Assembly (NCBI RefSeq): GCF_000212415.1
Contig: NC_015500.1
Location: forward strand, 2,170,001-2,234,000
Length of the DNA stretch: 64,000 nucleotides
DNA from: Treponema brennaborense DSM 12168
GTDB lineage: Bacteria > Spirochaetota > Spirochaetia > Treponematales > Treponemataceae
Direction: 5' to 3'
Shown here piece by piece: positions 18,748 to 27,080 of the stretch (position 1 is the first letter of the stretch; each line of letters starts with the position of its first letter). Position numbers and translations under genes: made by a program. The notes beneath the pieces were generated by a model. It ran no database searches and was not told the DNA's origin. It was given only the letters and a program-made list of their open reading frames with translations.

Positions 18748-19248
18748 CTATAAAATCGTATTCAAGACGAGACTTTCCGGAACCGGTTTAACGACGGTAC
18801 CGGAACGGGAATATACCGTATTGCGGCGCTGCGGTATGACCGAATCGAACACACCCTGCAGAAAATCTTTCGTGATCCGGATATAATCGTTGAGCGCGTC
18901 GTTTTCTATTTTTGACTCGGCCAGCTTGCGGCGAACTTGATGGAACAGATCCAGAACGGGAGTACGCAGATTGCCCGAAATCAGACAGACGACCTGATAC
19001 ATATCGGGAACCGCATCCGTTTCTGCGGAGGAACACAGCGTGCGGCATAAATTGCCGCGGGTACTTTCCAATTCGGCAAAATCTTCTGAAAGTTCGTTCA
19101 TTTTATATAAAAACGATTCCAAGTCGGTCCACACTTTACCGGTTACCGCAGTGCGTATGTTTTTTTGCGTCGCAAGCATCGTGTCCAGCAATTCGTTTTG
19201 AGACACGAGGACGGCGTATAAATCGTTCGCGGCTGTTTCTTTAGTCAT
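18748..19248 (-). CDS. flgN: FlgN-family flagellar chaperone
   Basis: 166 residues, mostly helical, starting MTKETAANDLYAVLVSQNELLDTMLATQKNIRTAV. GGGAG lies about eight bases before the chosen ATG. FlgN keeps FlgK and FlgL unfolded for export. Assignment rests on the helical pattern and on its place directly upstream of flgK, since the family is poorly conserved. Confidence 0.8.
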   Translation of the reverse strand: MTKETAANDLYAVLVSQNELLDTMLATQKNIRTAVTGKVWTDLESFLYKMNELSEDFAELESTRGNLCRTLCSSAETDAVPDMYQVVCLISGNLRTPVLDLFHQVRRKLAESKIENDALNDYIRITKDFLQGVFDSVIPQRRNTVYSRSGTVVKPVPESLVLNTIL

Positions 19249-19370
19249 ACGAAGCTCCCTAAAAGATATCCGCATCCGGCACTCCGCGTGAACGCACGGC
19301 GGTACGAATCGGATATAAAACGGTCTAATCCTTCATTTATTTTTCGGCGGAAAAACGGAGCGACTTTACA

Positions 19371-19415
19371 GAAAAAATGAAAAAGGAGGCCCGATAAAAA
19401 CTTTACCGGACCTCC
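19371..19415 (-). terminator. Rho-independent terminator on the minus strand, upstream of flgN
   Basis: A 9-bp stem with one mismatch (GGAGGCCCG at 19385-19393, CGGACCTCC at 19407-19415). On the minus strand the hairpin is followed by TTTTTCATTTTTTC. No known gene ends here, so it would terminate a short transcript starting near 19550, or act as an attenuator in the flgN leader. Confidence 0.5.
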
Positions 19416-19531
19416 GAAAGGAGAGGAGGATGCAGAAAACCAGAAATCACAGTGTGTGCGTCTGCAGATTTCTGAAGAAACTGCGGTGATTGTTGTTGCT
19501 CTTGCAATCACTGTATAAACCGCACTTGCGG
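19385..19531 (-). ncRNA. Structured non-coding stretch (candidate small RNA or leader)
   Basis: The 414 bases between flgN and copA hold no convincing gene. They contain four consecutive stem-loops: the terminator-like stem at 19385-19415; CAGAAATC/GATTTCTG (19441-19448 with 19467-19474); GTGATTG/CAATCAC (19486-19492 with 19505-19511); and CCGC/GCGG (19520-19531). A 19-codon open frame on the plus strand (19430-19489) sits right after a strong GGAGAGGAGG sequence but has no clear promoter. Strand is assigned from the T-run following the first stem. I do not recognise an RNA family. Confidence 0.35.
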
Positions 19532-19578
19532 CGGATAGTTACAAAAAATTTATTTTTCCGTAAAAAAAGCAAAAAAAA

Positions 19579-19609
19579 TTGACAATATACCCCCTACAGG
19601 TATATATTT
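19579..19609 (+). promoter_or_regulatory. CsoR-controlled promoter of the copper operon
   Basis: TTGACA (19579-19584) is followed by the element TATACCCCCTACAGGTATAT (19586-19605) and a TATATT -10 at 19603-19608 (18-base spacer; TATATA gives 16). The C-run with flanking TATA arms is the classical CsoR operator form, placed between -35 and -10 so that bound apo-CsoR would block RNA polymerase. The csoR gene lies within the operon it controls. Confidence 0.8.
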
Positions 19610-19662
19610 GATACGGAAGGGATCGGCGGCGGATCCCGCCCGTAGACAGGAGTTACAGAACC

Positions 19663-21990
19663 ATGATAAAAGAAGAATTTTATACTATCGGAGGGATGTC
19701 GTGCGCGGCGTGCAGCAGCGCGGTGGAACGGGTCACCCGAAAACTCGACGGAGTCGTACGGAGCGACGTAAATCTGACGACAGGCAAACTGCTTATCCGG
19801 TACGACGATGAAAAGGTAACGCCGGAACTCATAATCGGCAAAGTAACGAAAGCCGGATTTTCATGCGAACCGGCAAACCGGCAAAAAAAACCGGCTGAAA
19901 AAAAACGTACAGCCGACACGCCGCAGATCGTGCGGCTCACCGGTTCCTGGATATTCACCGGATTACTGCTGTACGTGTCGATGGGTTCCATGCTGCCGCA
20001 TCCCGTACCGCTTCCGGCATTGTTCGACATGCACGCCAATCCGGTCAATTTTGCAGTGCTGCAGCTGCTGCTCACGATCCCCGTACTGGTGTGGGGCAAA
20101 CATTTTTTCGTAAACGGTTTTTCGGCCCTGCTCCACCGGAATCCGAACATGAACTCGCTGGTAGCGCTCGGCAGCGCCTGTTCGTTCGCGTACAGTCTGG
20201 TGCTGACGTTCCTTATTTCGGCTAATCCGGCGCACGTTCATCACCTGTACTACGAATCGGCGGCAGTCGTGCTGACGTTCATTATGACCGGCAAATATCT
20301 TGAGTCGCGGAGCACAGCGAAAACGAAAGACGCAATCACCGCACTGATGAAACTTGCCCCGGATACGGCGCTGCTCGTCCGGAACGACACGGTTACCGAA
20401 GTGGCGACCGATTCTCTGAAACCCGGAGACGTCATACTGGTAAAACCGGGCTCACGCATTCCCGCAGACGGCACCGTTTCCGAAGGTTCCAGTTCCGTCG
20501 ACGAATCGATGCTTACCGGTGAAAGTCTTCCCGTGGACAAAGCGAAAGGCGGCACGGTTACCGGAGGCAGCATGAACTTGAACGGTATGCTGCACGTAAC
20601 CGTTACCAAAACCGGCGCGGACTCGACGCTTTCCCAAATAATCCGCTGCATGGAAGACGCGCAGGGCAAAAAAGCACCGATCGCCAAAATCGCGGATCGG
20701 ATTTCGGGCGTGTTCGTTCCCACCGTTATGGGAATCGCCTGCGCAGCGGGAATCGCCTGGTTCGCCGCCGGAATGGACGCGGCGTTCGTGCTGCGCATCG
20801 TAACGTCGGTGCTGGTCATCGCGTGCCCGTGCGCGCTGGGACTCGCAACGCCGGCAGCCATAATGGTCGGAACCGGTCTGGGTGCGGCGAACGGGATACT
20901 CATCCGCAACGGTGAAGCGCTGGAAACGACCGGAAAAATCACGGCCGCCGTGCTCGACAAAACCGGAACCGTCACGGAGGGAAAACCGAAAGTAACCGCG
21001 GTGCTGAGCGAAAAGGGAGTGAACGAACGGCACGTGCTTGCGTACGCGGCGCTGGCCGAATCGGGCTCCGAACACCCGCTGGCCCGTGCGATTATCGCAG
21101 CGGAAAAAGCCGCACGCAGCCCGGACGATGCGGCTACAAACGGAACGGGCACCGGGGATGCGGCTACGGCCGGCGGTAAAGTGATTTCGTTCAAAAACAT
21201 TCCCGGCAAGGGAATCGTTGCCCGCGCCGAACTGAAAGGCAGTCAGTACTTCATCTATGCGGGAAACCGCCGCTTTATGGACGAAGAATCGATCGGCGTT
21301 CCGGCGGAAACGGAAACGAAAGCCGAATCGCTTACCAAACAGGGGCACACGATTACGTACGTCGCTTCCGAACGGATAGACAGCGGCGGAAAATCTTACG
21401 GACAGGCGGCGCTGCAGGGTCTGATCGGCATTTCGGATACCGTCAGGGAAACCAGTATCGAAGCGGTTCGGATGCTGAAAAACGCCGGAATTTCAGTACA
21501 CCTGCTCACCGGCGACAATAAAAACGCAGCGGAACATATCGCGAAGCAAATCGGAGCGGACACGGTCAAGGCGGAAGTGCTGCCGCAGGAAAAGGCCGAG
21601 GCCGTAAAAAATTTGCAGCGCGCGGGTGAACGGGTCATGATGGTCGGAGACGGCATCAACGACGCGCCCGCGCTCGTACAGGCCGACTGCGGAATAGCCG
21701 TCGGCGGCGGAAGCGACATAGCGGTGGACGCCGGCAGTATCGTTTTAATGAAAGGCGACTTACGGGACGCAGCGAAAGCGGTAAAACTGAGCCGGCTTAC
21801 GCTGCGAACCATAAAACAGAATCTGTTCTGGGCGTTTTTATACAACGTCGTCGGTATTCCGATCGCTGCGGGCGCGCTGTATCCGTTCACCGGAACGCTG
21901 CTGACCCCCATGATTGCGGGATTCGCCATGTCCGTCAGTTCCGTATGCGTCGTTACGAACGCACTCAGGCTGAAAACAAAAAAATTATAA
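19663..21990 (+). CDS. copA: Copper-exporting P1B-type ATPase
   Basis: 775 residues. An N-terminal HMA domain with [15 protein letters not shown] is followed by a spacer and eight membrane helices. Motifs seen: TGES in the actuator domain, [11 protein letters not shown] in the sixth membrane helix (Cu+ site), [11 protein letters not shown] (phosphorylated Asp), SEHPLARAI (HP motif) and [10 protein letters not shown]. It pumps Cu+ out of the cytoplasm. GGAG lies before the ATG. The promoter carries a CsoR-type operator, so copper should induce the gene. A low-complexity insertion (about residues 490-505) lies in the nucleotide-binding domain. Confidence 0.96.
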   Translation: MIKEEFYTIGGMSCAACSSAVERVTRKLDGVVRSDVNLTTGKLLIRYDDEKVTPELIIGKVTKAGFSCEPANRQKKPAEKKRTADTPQIVRLTGSWIFTGLLLYVSMGSMLPHPVPLPALFDMHANPVNFAVLQLLLTIPVLVWGKHFFVNGFSALLHRNPNMNSLVALGSACSFAYSLVLTFLISANPAHVHHLYYESAAVVLTFIMTGKYLESRSTAKTKDAITALMKLAPDTALLVRNDTVTEVATDSLKPGDVILVKPGSRIPADGTVSEGSSSVDESMLTGESLPVDKAKGGTVTGGSMNLNGMLHVTVTKTGADSTLSQIIRCMEDAQGKKAPIAKIADRISGVFVPTVMGIACAAGIAWFAAGMDAAFVLRIVTSVLVIACPCALGLATPAAIMVGTGLGAANGILIRNGEALETTGKITAAVLDKTGTVTEGKPKVTAVLSEKGVNERHVLAYAALAESGSEHPLARAIIAAEKAARSPDDAATNGTGTGDAATAGGKVISFKNIPGKGIVARAELKGSQYFIYAGNRRFMDEESIGVPAETETKAESLTKQGHTITYVASERIDSGGKSYGQAALQGLIGISDTVRETSIEAVRMLKNAGISVHLLTGDNKNAAEHIAKQIGADTVKAEVLPQEKAEAVKNLQRAGERVMMVGDGINDAPALVQADCGIAVGGGSDIAVDAGSIVLMKGDLRDAAKAVKLSRLTLRTIKQNLFWAFLYNVVGIPIAAGALYPFTGTLLTPMIAGFAMSVSSVCVVTNALRLKTKKL

Positions 21991-22006
21991 GGAAAGGATC
22001 ACACTG

Positions 22007-22324
22007 ATGGAAAACGCAACGGAATGTACGAAAGAATGCTGCACCTGCCGTAAAAAACACCGCGATACGGCGGAATTTACGGATCTGATCCATCGGCTCA
22101 GCCGTATTGAAGGCCAGATCAGGGGAATCCGCGGAATGGTGGAAAACGACAGTTACTGCGTGGATATTCTGACACAAGTTTCCGCCGCGCAATCGGCACT
22201 GAACGCGTTCAGCCGTGAACTGCTCGGCAACCATATCAAAACGTGCGTTGCCGACGATATCCGTTCCGGAAAAACCGAAACGGTAGATGAACTGGTAAAA
22301 ACGCTGCAGAAACTGATGAAATGA
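22007..22324 (+). CDS. csoR: CsoR-family copper-sensing repressor
   Basis: 105 residues with the family core [38 protein letters not shown]. Cys in SYCVD and the His and Cys of GNHIKTCV give the C-H-C copper ligand set. An extra Cys-rich N-terminus (CTKECCTC) may bind metal or be a neutral extension. It should repress the promoter at 19579-19608 and be released by Cu+. It lies 16 bases after copA. Confidence 0.93.
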   Translation: MENATECTKECCTCRKKHRDTAEFTDLIHRLSRIEGQIRGIRGMVENDSYCVDILTQVSAAQSALNAFSRELLGNHIKTCVADDIRSGKTETVDELVKTLQKLMK

Positions 22325-22382
22325 CGCCGCCAGAAACACGGCGGCCTGCGTAAAAAATTATAAGGTATTACAGGAGGTTTTC

Positions 22383-22580
22383 ATGGTTACGTTACAAGTT
22401 CCCGACATGCACTGCGCGAAGTGCGTTGCCAGAATCAGCAAGGCGCTCGACGACGCCGGTCTTACGTATCGGGTATCGCTCGAAGATAAAACGGTCTCCA
22501 TCGACGGGTGCGATAACTGCGTCCGGACGGCCGTACAGGAGCTTGACGATTTGGGCTTTTCCGCATCGGTTAAAAAATAA
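22383..22580 (+). CDS. copZ: CopZ-like heavy-metal-associated copper chaperone
   Basis: A single HMA domain of 65 residues with the metal-binding motif MHCAKC near the N-terminus and a second Cys pair around DGCDNC. It would carry Cu+ to the CopA HMA domain. AGGAGG lies a few bases before the ATG. It is the last gene of the cassette. The next 117 bases before argC hold GACAGAAAGACCG-type direct repeats but no clear terminator. Confidence 0.88.
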   Translation: MVTLQVPDMHCAKCVARISKALDDAGLTYRVSLEDKTVSIDGCDNCVRTAVQELDDLGFSASVKK

Positions 22581-22697
22581 CCGGCAGCAGAAAGACGTTT
22601 TCTCCGACAGAAAGACCGTTTCCGCCGACAGGAAAACGTTTCCGGCCCGCGGCGGGCAATTCAGCCTGCTGCGGGGCGGATTCTCATTCGCTGATCG

Positions 22698-23768
22698 CTA
22701 GAATGCGGCGGGAACCATATCGATTCCCGCCGTTTCGGCAAAACCGTACAGCAAGTTCATGTTCTGGACGGCCTGGCCGGACGCGCCTTTCAGCATATTG
22801 TCCAGCACGGACACGATCTGCAGCATTTTTCCGCCGTGCACGGCGTATACCTGCACGTCGCAGTAATTCGAGCCGCGGACGTTTTTAGTCGTCGGATTTT
22901 TTCCGGCCGGAAGAACGCGAACGAACGGTTCGTCCGTATAAAAATCGGCGTACATCGAGCGGATACGTTCGGTGTCGAGTTCCCGCACCAACGGCGCGTA
23001 CACCGTACTGATAATGCCGCGGCTCATCGGCAGCAGATGCGGCGTAAAAACGACGCCGCACGGTTTTCCGGCAGCTTTTGCGCAATTGTGCGCGATTTCC
23101 GGCTGATGCCGGTGCGCGCCGACGGCGTACGCGGCCGCGGATTCACCGCATTCGCAGAAATGATTCGTCATGGACGCAGTGCGCCCGGCTCCGGTAACGC
23201 CGCTTTTGCTGTCTACGATAATCGGATCAGTTTCGATGATACCGGCTTTCAGTGCGGGAAGCAGTGCGAGCGTTGCGGACGTAACGTAACAGCCGGGATT
23301 GCCGATGATACGCGCACAGCGTATCCGTTCCCGGTTCATTTCGGGAAGTCCGTATACGGACTCCGCGTGAACGGCGGGATATTCCCATTCTTTTTTATAC
23401 CATTGCGTAAAAGTCGCTTCGTCTTCATCAAAGCGGAAATCGGCGGACAAATCTATCAGTTTTTTGCCCGTTTTGACACAGCGGTCGGCGTATTGCTCGG
23501 CGATACCGTGCGGCAGCGCCGTGAACACGACGTCCGACGCCTCGACCACTTCATCCGCAGTTCCCAGCACGCCGGTCGTTTTTCCGCAAACCGCACCGTT
23601 TTTTGACGCGCACAAACCGTATAAATTGGGATAAATATCAGTAATAAGCTGACCTTCAAAACTGACGGAACTGATGTACAAAGCCTTTACGTCCGGATGC
23701 TGAAGCAAAAGCCTAACCAGCTCTACCCCTGCGTATCCGGTGGCGCCGATAATACCCGCAGAAATCAT
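22698..23768 (-). CDS. argC: N-acetyl-gamma-glutamyl-phosphate reductase
   Basis: 356 residues. The Rossmann start AGIIGATGYAGVELVRLL binds NADPH, GNPGCYVT holds the catalytic Cys, and AVGAHRHQPEI holds the His. The reaction is the NADPH-dependent reduction of N-acetylglutamyl phosphate in arginine synthesis. The ATG complementary to 23766-23768 is preceded by GGAGG and gives the family N-terminus; an upstream in-frame start would add 44 unrelated residues. No other arg gene is adjacent. Confidence 0.95.
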   Translation of the reverse strand: MISAGIIGATGYAGVELVRLLLQHPDVKALYISSVSFEGQLITDIYPNLYGLCASKNGAVCGKTTGVLGTADEVVEASDVVFTALPHGIAEQYADRCVKTGKKLIDLSADFRFDEDEATFTQWYKKEWEYPAVHAESVYGLPEMNRERIRCARIIGNPGCYVTSATLALLPALKAGIIETDPIIVDSKSGVTGAGRTASMTNHFCECGESAAAYAVGAHRHQPEIAHNCAKAAGKPCGVVFTPHLLPMSRGIISTVYAPLVRELDTERIRSMYADFYTDEPFVRVLPAGKNPTTKNVRGSNYCDVQVYAVHGGKMLQIVSVLDNMLKGASGQAVQNMNLLYGFAETAGIDMVPAAF

Positions 23769-23921
23769 GACGAACCTCCATTCTCCGTTGAATTGTAGCC
23801 GAAAACGGCCGGATGGGCAAGAAGCCGCATTTATCGGAAAGCGTCCCGAAACGGCGACAGCACACGCAAAAGCCGGCGGTTCCGGCGACGGCGCGCGCAC
23901 GATTCCGGACGCCGTTCCGCG

Positions 23922-26705
23922 TTACATTCCGGTCATGAACCGTATCCATTCGTTACGGTTCCGAACGCTGCATTTTTCATAAATATGCTGAATATGCGTC
24001 GCAACGGTGCTTACCGCTATACCCAAACGCTCCGCAATCTGCTTGTTGCTGTAATTATCGTACAGAAGTTCTCCGATTTCGATTTCACGGGGAGACAGAT
24101 TCCGTTTTGCATATAACGCGGTGCGCGCCGTCTGCTGCGGCGCCATTTCCGGTCTGAAGTCGCCGCCGAACGGAGATCGTTCAGCACAGGCGTTCGTTTC
24201 CGCCGCTTCCGTAACCAGCTGCAAAACAGTCTGCGCATATTTTTTACGCACGCCGGCGCATACCGATAAAACGGCGCAGGCTTTCAGAAACAATTCGTCC
24301 GGCTCAATCGGTTTTACGACAAAATCGAGTACGCCGTCCGCAAGCAGTTCGTGCCGCGCGCGCGAATCGGATCCTTCGCACATCATAAGAAACGGAATGT
24401 GACTCAATTGACTGCTGCCACGGCACAGGCGGTACAACGTACCGCCGCTCATAACGGGCAACTGCATATCCGCTATAACGATATCGGGTACGGTTTTCTG
24501 CATTACTTCAAGCGCGCTTTGTCCGTGCCCTGCGGTAACCACGCGAGCGCTGTCGGCGAACAGGCCGGACAGCAGCCGAAGCAGCGCAACATCATCAGTA
24601 ACCAATAAAACGGTACTTTTATGCAGAACCGGCAGCAGCGCGGCGGCCGGCTGAACCGTACCGCCCGGCGGACAAAACGGCCCGAATTCCGCAGAATCGC
24701 AAGAAAAACCGGAAACACAGGAATCGCCCCGCTCCGCAAAAACGCCGGCGGCGCAAGTCTGCAAGAAAAGGGACGCCGTAAAAACCGCGGTATAGCGGGT
24801 ATAACGGGGAGACGTTCCGTTTCCCGATTCCGGCCGGCAGTCTGTCGAAAAAACGCCGCCGTAAAGCGCGCAGATACGGGAAACGAAGCCCTGTCCGACG
24901 TTCAGCACTTGTTCGTAAAAAGGCTGCGGCGGAACCGGCACACCGCTCGTAACGTGCACACGATATACGAGGTTTTCCGTATCGGGATCCCAATTCAGCT
25001 CCACCCGAACGGGGGCGTTTTCAGCGCCGTATGTTACCGCCGTATTGAATATGTTATAGCAGACCGTTTTCAGAAACAGCGGAAACGCATATACGGCTGC
25101 CCGGTCTCGGCAATCCGCGGAAAATTCCAAGCGTTTGCCGTGCAGTTCCAAATACGGCATAAAACTGTCGGAAATGTTTTTAAAAAGCGGTACGAACGCA
25201 ACCGGAACACAGTTTTTCCGCATGACGGCAACACTGCGCTCCTGCTCGTCCAGCGTCTTTGCCAAAAACGCGGCGTCGGCCATTCTCGTACAGCCGTCCG
25301 CAAAAATCCGGACGAACGACGCAATCGTTTCCGGCATATAGCCGGCGTCGCCGAGCATATTCCGCAGCAGCGTAATCGGCGTCATCAGGTCCCGTGCAAC
25401 TCCGGTCAAAATTGGAGCCAGCTGCGAATGTATGAGGCGAAATCGCTGCGCTTCAAGCTGCGGACGGACGGCGCAACAACCGATCACCGCGGTCAAAACG
25501 AACACCGCGTCGTAGCCGAAATAAAAATCGACCGCAGCGGCTGCTCTGAACGGCAGGGTGTACAAGCCGGCCGGCAGACACACGCAGTACGAACGGAACA
25601 CGAACAGTGCGATCGGATAAAAACAAAGCGCCGCGGAAACGGCGCGGCGGCAGCCGATTTTTTTCAGCACGCCGTACACAGCGTACGCAAAACACACACT
25701 CGCAATCAGCCCGGCGGCGACATACGGAATTTTCATGTCCGCAGGCAGCAGGTACGATACGGCGACGCAAACCGTACATACGCAAAAAAAGACGAAGCGT
25801 CGCCGAGCCGGACGGCCGCGGTGTTCCGAATAATGTCCGAGGGCGGTACGGATAAAAATTGCCTGTACCGAAAAAAAGGCAGCTGCCAGAAAAACGAATC
25901 CGATACGCGCAAAAAAACGGGTATCCGCAAAAACGTTCCATAGATAAGCGGCGCCGAATCCTTTTTCCGCACATTGATACAGCGCGGAAAAGACGCTGAA
26001 CAGACACAGATACGAAAACAGTTTTTCCCTTTTCACAAAGAAAAAAAACGCAAATCCGGCGGCGGCCGCGCACATGCCGCCCAACAGCAGCAATTGCAGC
26101 GATAAAAGTACCGACATCCGCGCGTAAAAAACGCTTACCGGATAAAAATCCCAAAATACGGCAAAGGGCCCGCCGCGTTCGATACGAACAAAAACCGTAC
26201 CGCCCGAAAATTCCGGAGGAATTTCCAGCACGGTTCGCCATGATACGATACGTTTTTCATCGTTTGCCGCACGATATCCGGCGGAATCGAGCAGGACTAA
26301 CTGCGCCGACGCGGAATCCGGCGAACGGCGATATGCGTATAAATCCGCACGCGCCACGATTCCCGGTCCCAAATAAACGACGAGCGGCTCCGTGCAGACA
26401 GCCGCGTCGGGCAAGTCCGCTGCAAGCCAATACGAACCGCCGCAATCAGGCACACCCCGCTCGGAGAACGCCGGTGGCAGCGCGTTTTCTTTCCGCAAAG
26501 AAGCGATCTGCGTTACGGTCAGCATTCCCGATTCATCGGCGTACCCGTACGCGGAATCTGCGCTCACGACCGTTCCGTGCTGAAAAACGGCCGAAAGCCG
26601 ATCTGAGCAGCCGGTAAACAGGCCCATACCGCTCAAAACGCCGAATACGAGCAGAGAAAGCGTATGTATCTGTTTATGTAACCGTCCGCCGGATTGCATC
26701 TGCAT
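23922..26705 (-). CDS. Membrane hybrid sensor: 7TMR-DISM-like region, degenerate histidine kinase, receiver and LuxR HTH
   Basis: 927 residues in one chain. A hydrophobic N-terminus ends LFTGCSD, a lipobox-like signal. An extracellular beta-rich domain (about 35-185) precedes seven or so membrane helices (about 195-420), in the style of 7TMR-DISM sensors. The kinase-like part (about 425-645) has GVARDLMTPITLL where a normal H box reads SHELRTPL, so the phosphorylated His is Arg. The N box reads YNIFNTAVT and the G1 DxGxG motif is absent. The receiver (about 695-815) keeps TDD, the phosphoacceptor in IADMQLPVMSG, and VVKP, but has Cys in place of the conserved Thr. The C-terminal 60 residues form a LuxR HTH (NLSPREIEIGELLYDNYSNKQIAERLGIAVSTVATH). 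It is likely a membrane-tethered transcription regulator whose kinase part is inactive. Confidence 0.85.
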   Translation of the reverse strand: MQMQSGGRLHKQIHTLSLLVFGVLSGMGLFTGCSDRLSAVFQHGTVVSADSAYGYADESGMLTVTQIASLRKENALPPAFSERGVPDCGGSYWLAADLPDAAVCTEPLVVYLGPGIVARADLYAYRRSPDSASAQLVLLDSAGYRAANDEKRIVSWRTVLEIPPEFSGGTVFVRIERGGPFAVFWDFYPVSVFYARMSVLLSLQLLLLGGMCAAAAGFAFFFFVKREKLFSYLCLFSVFSALYQCAEKGFGAAYLWNVFADTRFFARIGFVFLAAAFFSVQAIFIRTALGHYSEHRGRPARRRFVFFCVCTVCVAVSYLLPADMKIPYVAAGLIASVCFAYAVYGVLKKIGCRRAVSAALCFYPIALFVFRSYCVCLPAGLYTLPFRAAAAVDFYFGYDAVFVLTAVIGCCAVRPQLEAQRFRLIHSQLAPILTGVARDLMTPITLLRNMLGDAGYMPETIASFVRIFADGCTRMADAAFLAKTLDEQERSVAVMRKNCVPVAFVPLFKNISDSFMPYLELHGKRLEFSADCRDRAAVYAFPLFLKTVCYNIFNTAVTYGAENAPVRVELNWDPDTENLVYRVHVTSGVPVPPQPFYEQVLNVGQGFVSRICALYGGVFSTDCRPESGNGTSPRYTRYTAVFTASLFLQTCAAGVFAERGDSCVSGFSCDSAEFGPFCPPGGTVQPAAALLPVLHKSTVLLVTDDVALLRLLSGLFADSARVVTAGHGQSALEVMQKTVPDIVIADMQLPVMSGGTLYRLCRGSSQLSHIPFLMMCEGSDSRARHELLADGVLDFVVKPIEPDELFLKACAVLSVCAGVRKKYAQTVLQLVTEAAETNACAERSPFGGDFRPEMAPQQTARTALYAKRNLSPREIEIGELLYDNYSNKQIAERLGIAVSTVATHIQHIYEKCSVRNRNEWIRFMTGM

Positions 26706-26716
26706 TTACAACCGAT

Positions 26717-26860
26717 TTATAAGAAAATCGGTTTCAATACCTGAAATACATCCGTTGTGCCGCTGAGTACCGGGCGTACTGCCGCCGGACAAATCGTTTC
26801 GCCGTTCCGTATGGAAACGCTCACGGCGGAGCTCCAAAGGGAGCATCTCTCCAAAAACAT
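26717..26860 (-). CDS. Possible 47-residue leader ORF upstream of the hybrid sensor
   Basis: An ATG complementary to 26858-26860 is preceded by GGAGG at seven bases, the best ribosome site in this leader; the sensor's own ATG (26705) has none. The frame runs 47 codons and stops 11 bases before the sensor start, which would allow translational coupling. The peptide (MFLERCSLWSSAVSVSIRNG...) matches nothing I know. A longer overlapping frame (26706-26924) lacks a ribosome site and is less likely. Confidence 0.35.
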   Translation of the reverse strand: MFLERCSLWSSAVSVSIRNGETICPAAVRPVLSGTTDVFQVLKPIFL

Positions 26861-26938
26861 GCACTGCCTCCGAATTATTAAACGAGAAAAATGACTGTAG
26901 AAACCTATTAATTGTAATCTTCAATAAATGGATTAGAA

Positions 26939-26982
26939 TATCGTTTAAATAATGATATTCAGATAGACTAAATAATGATATT
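26939..26982. promoter_or_regulatory. Shared 18-base motif and direct repeat upstream of the hybrid sensor
   Basis: TATCGTTTAAATAATGAT (26939-26956) matches 28326-28343 in 17 of 18 bases. Its right part recurs 23 bases on: TAAATAATGATATT occurs at 26946-26959 and 26969-26982. The region lies about 80 bases upstream of the small leader ORF and 234 bases upstream of the sensor start. It may be a binding site for the LuxR domain of the sensor itself or for another regulator. Confidence 0.5.
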
Positions 26983-27080
26983 TACGGAACATGATCCGAA
27001 CCCGATTCATAAAACCGTTACGATTCACCGACTCGCCGATTCGTCCGTCGGCTCACCGAGTATAACACCGCCCCGCCCTA

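Noticed and set aside
19245-19511. 88-codon minus-strand frame upstream of flgN, with a Thr/Ile-rich start like an attenuation leader peptide
   Set aside because: It runs through the terminator stem and overlaps the flgN start; no amino-acid biosynthesis gene follows.
26706-26924. 72-codon minus-strand frame before the hybrid sensor
   Set aside because: It has no ribosome site, whereas the overlapping 47-codon frame has GGAGG at good spacing.
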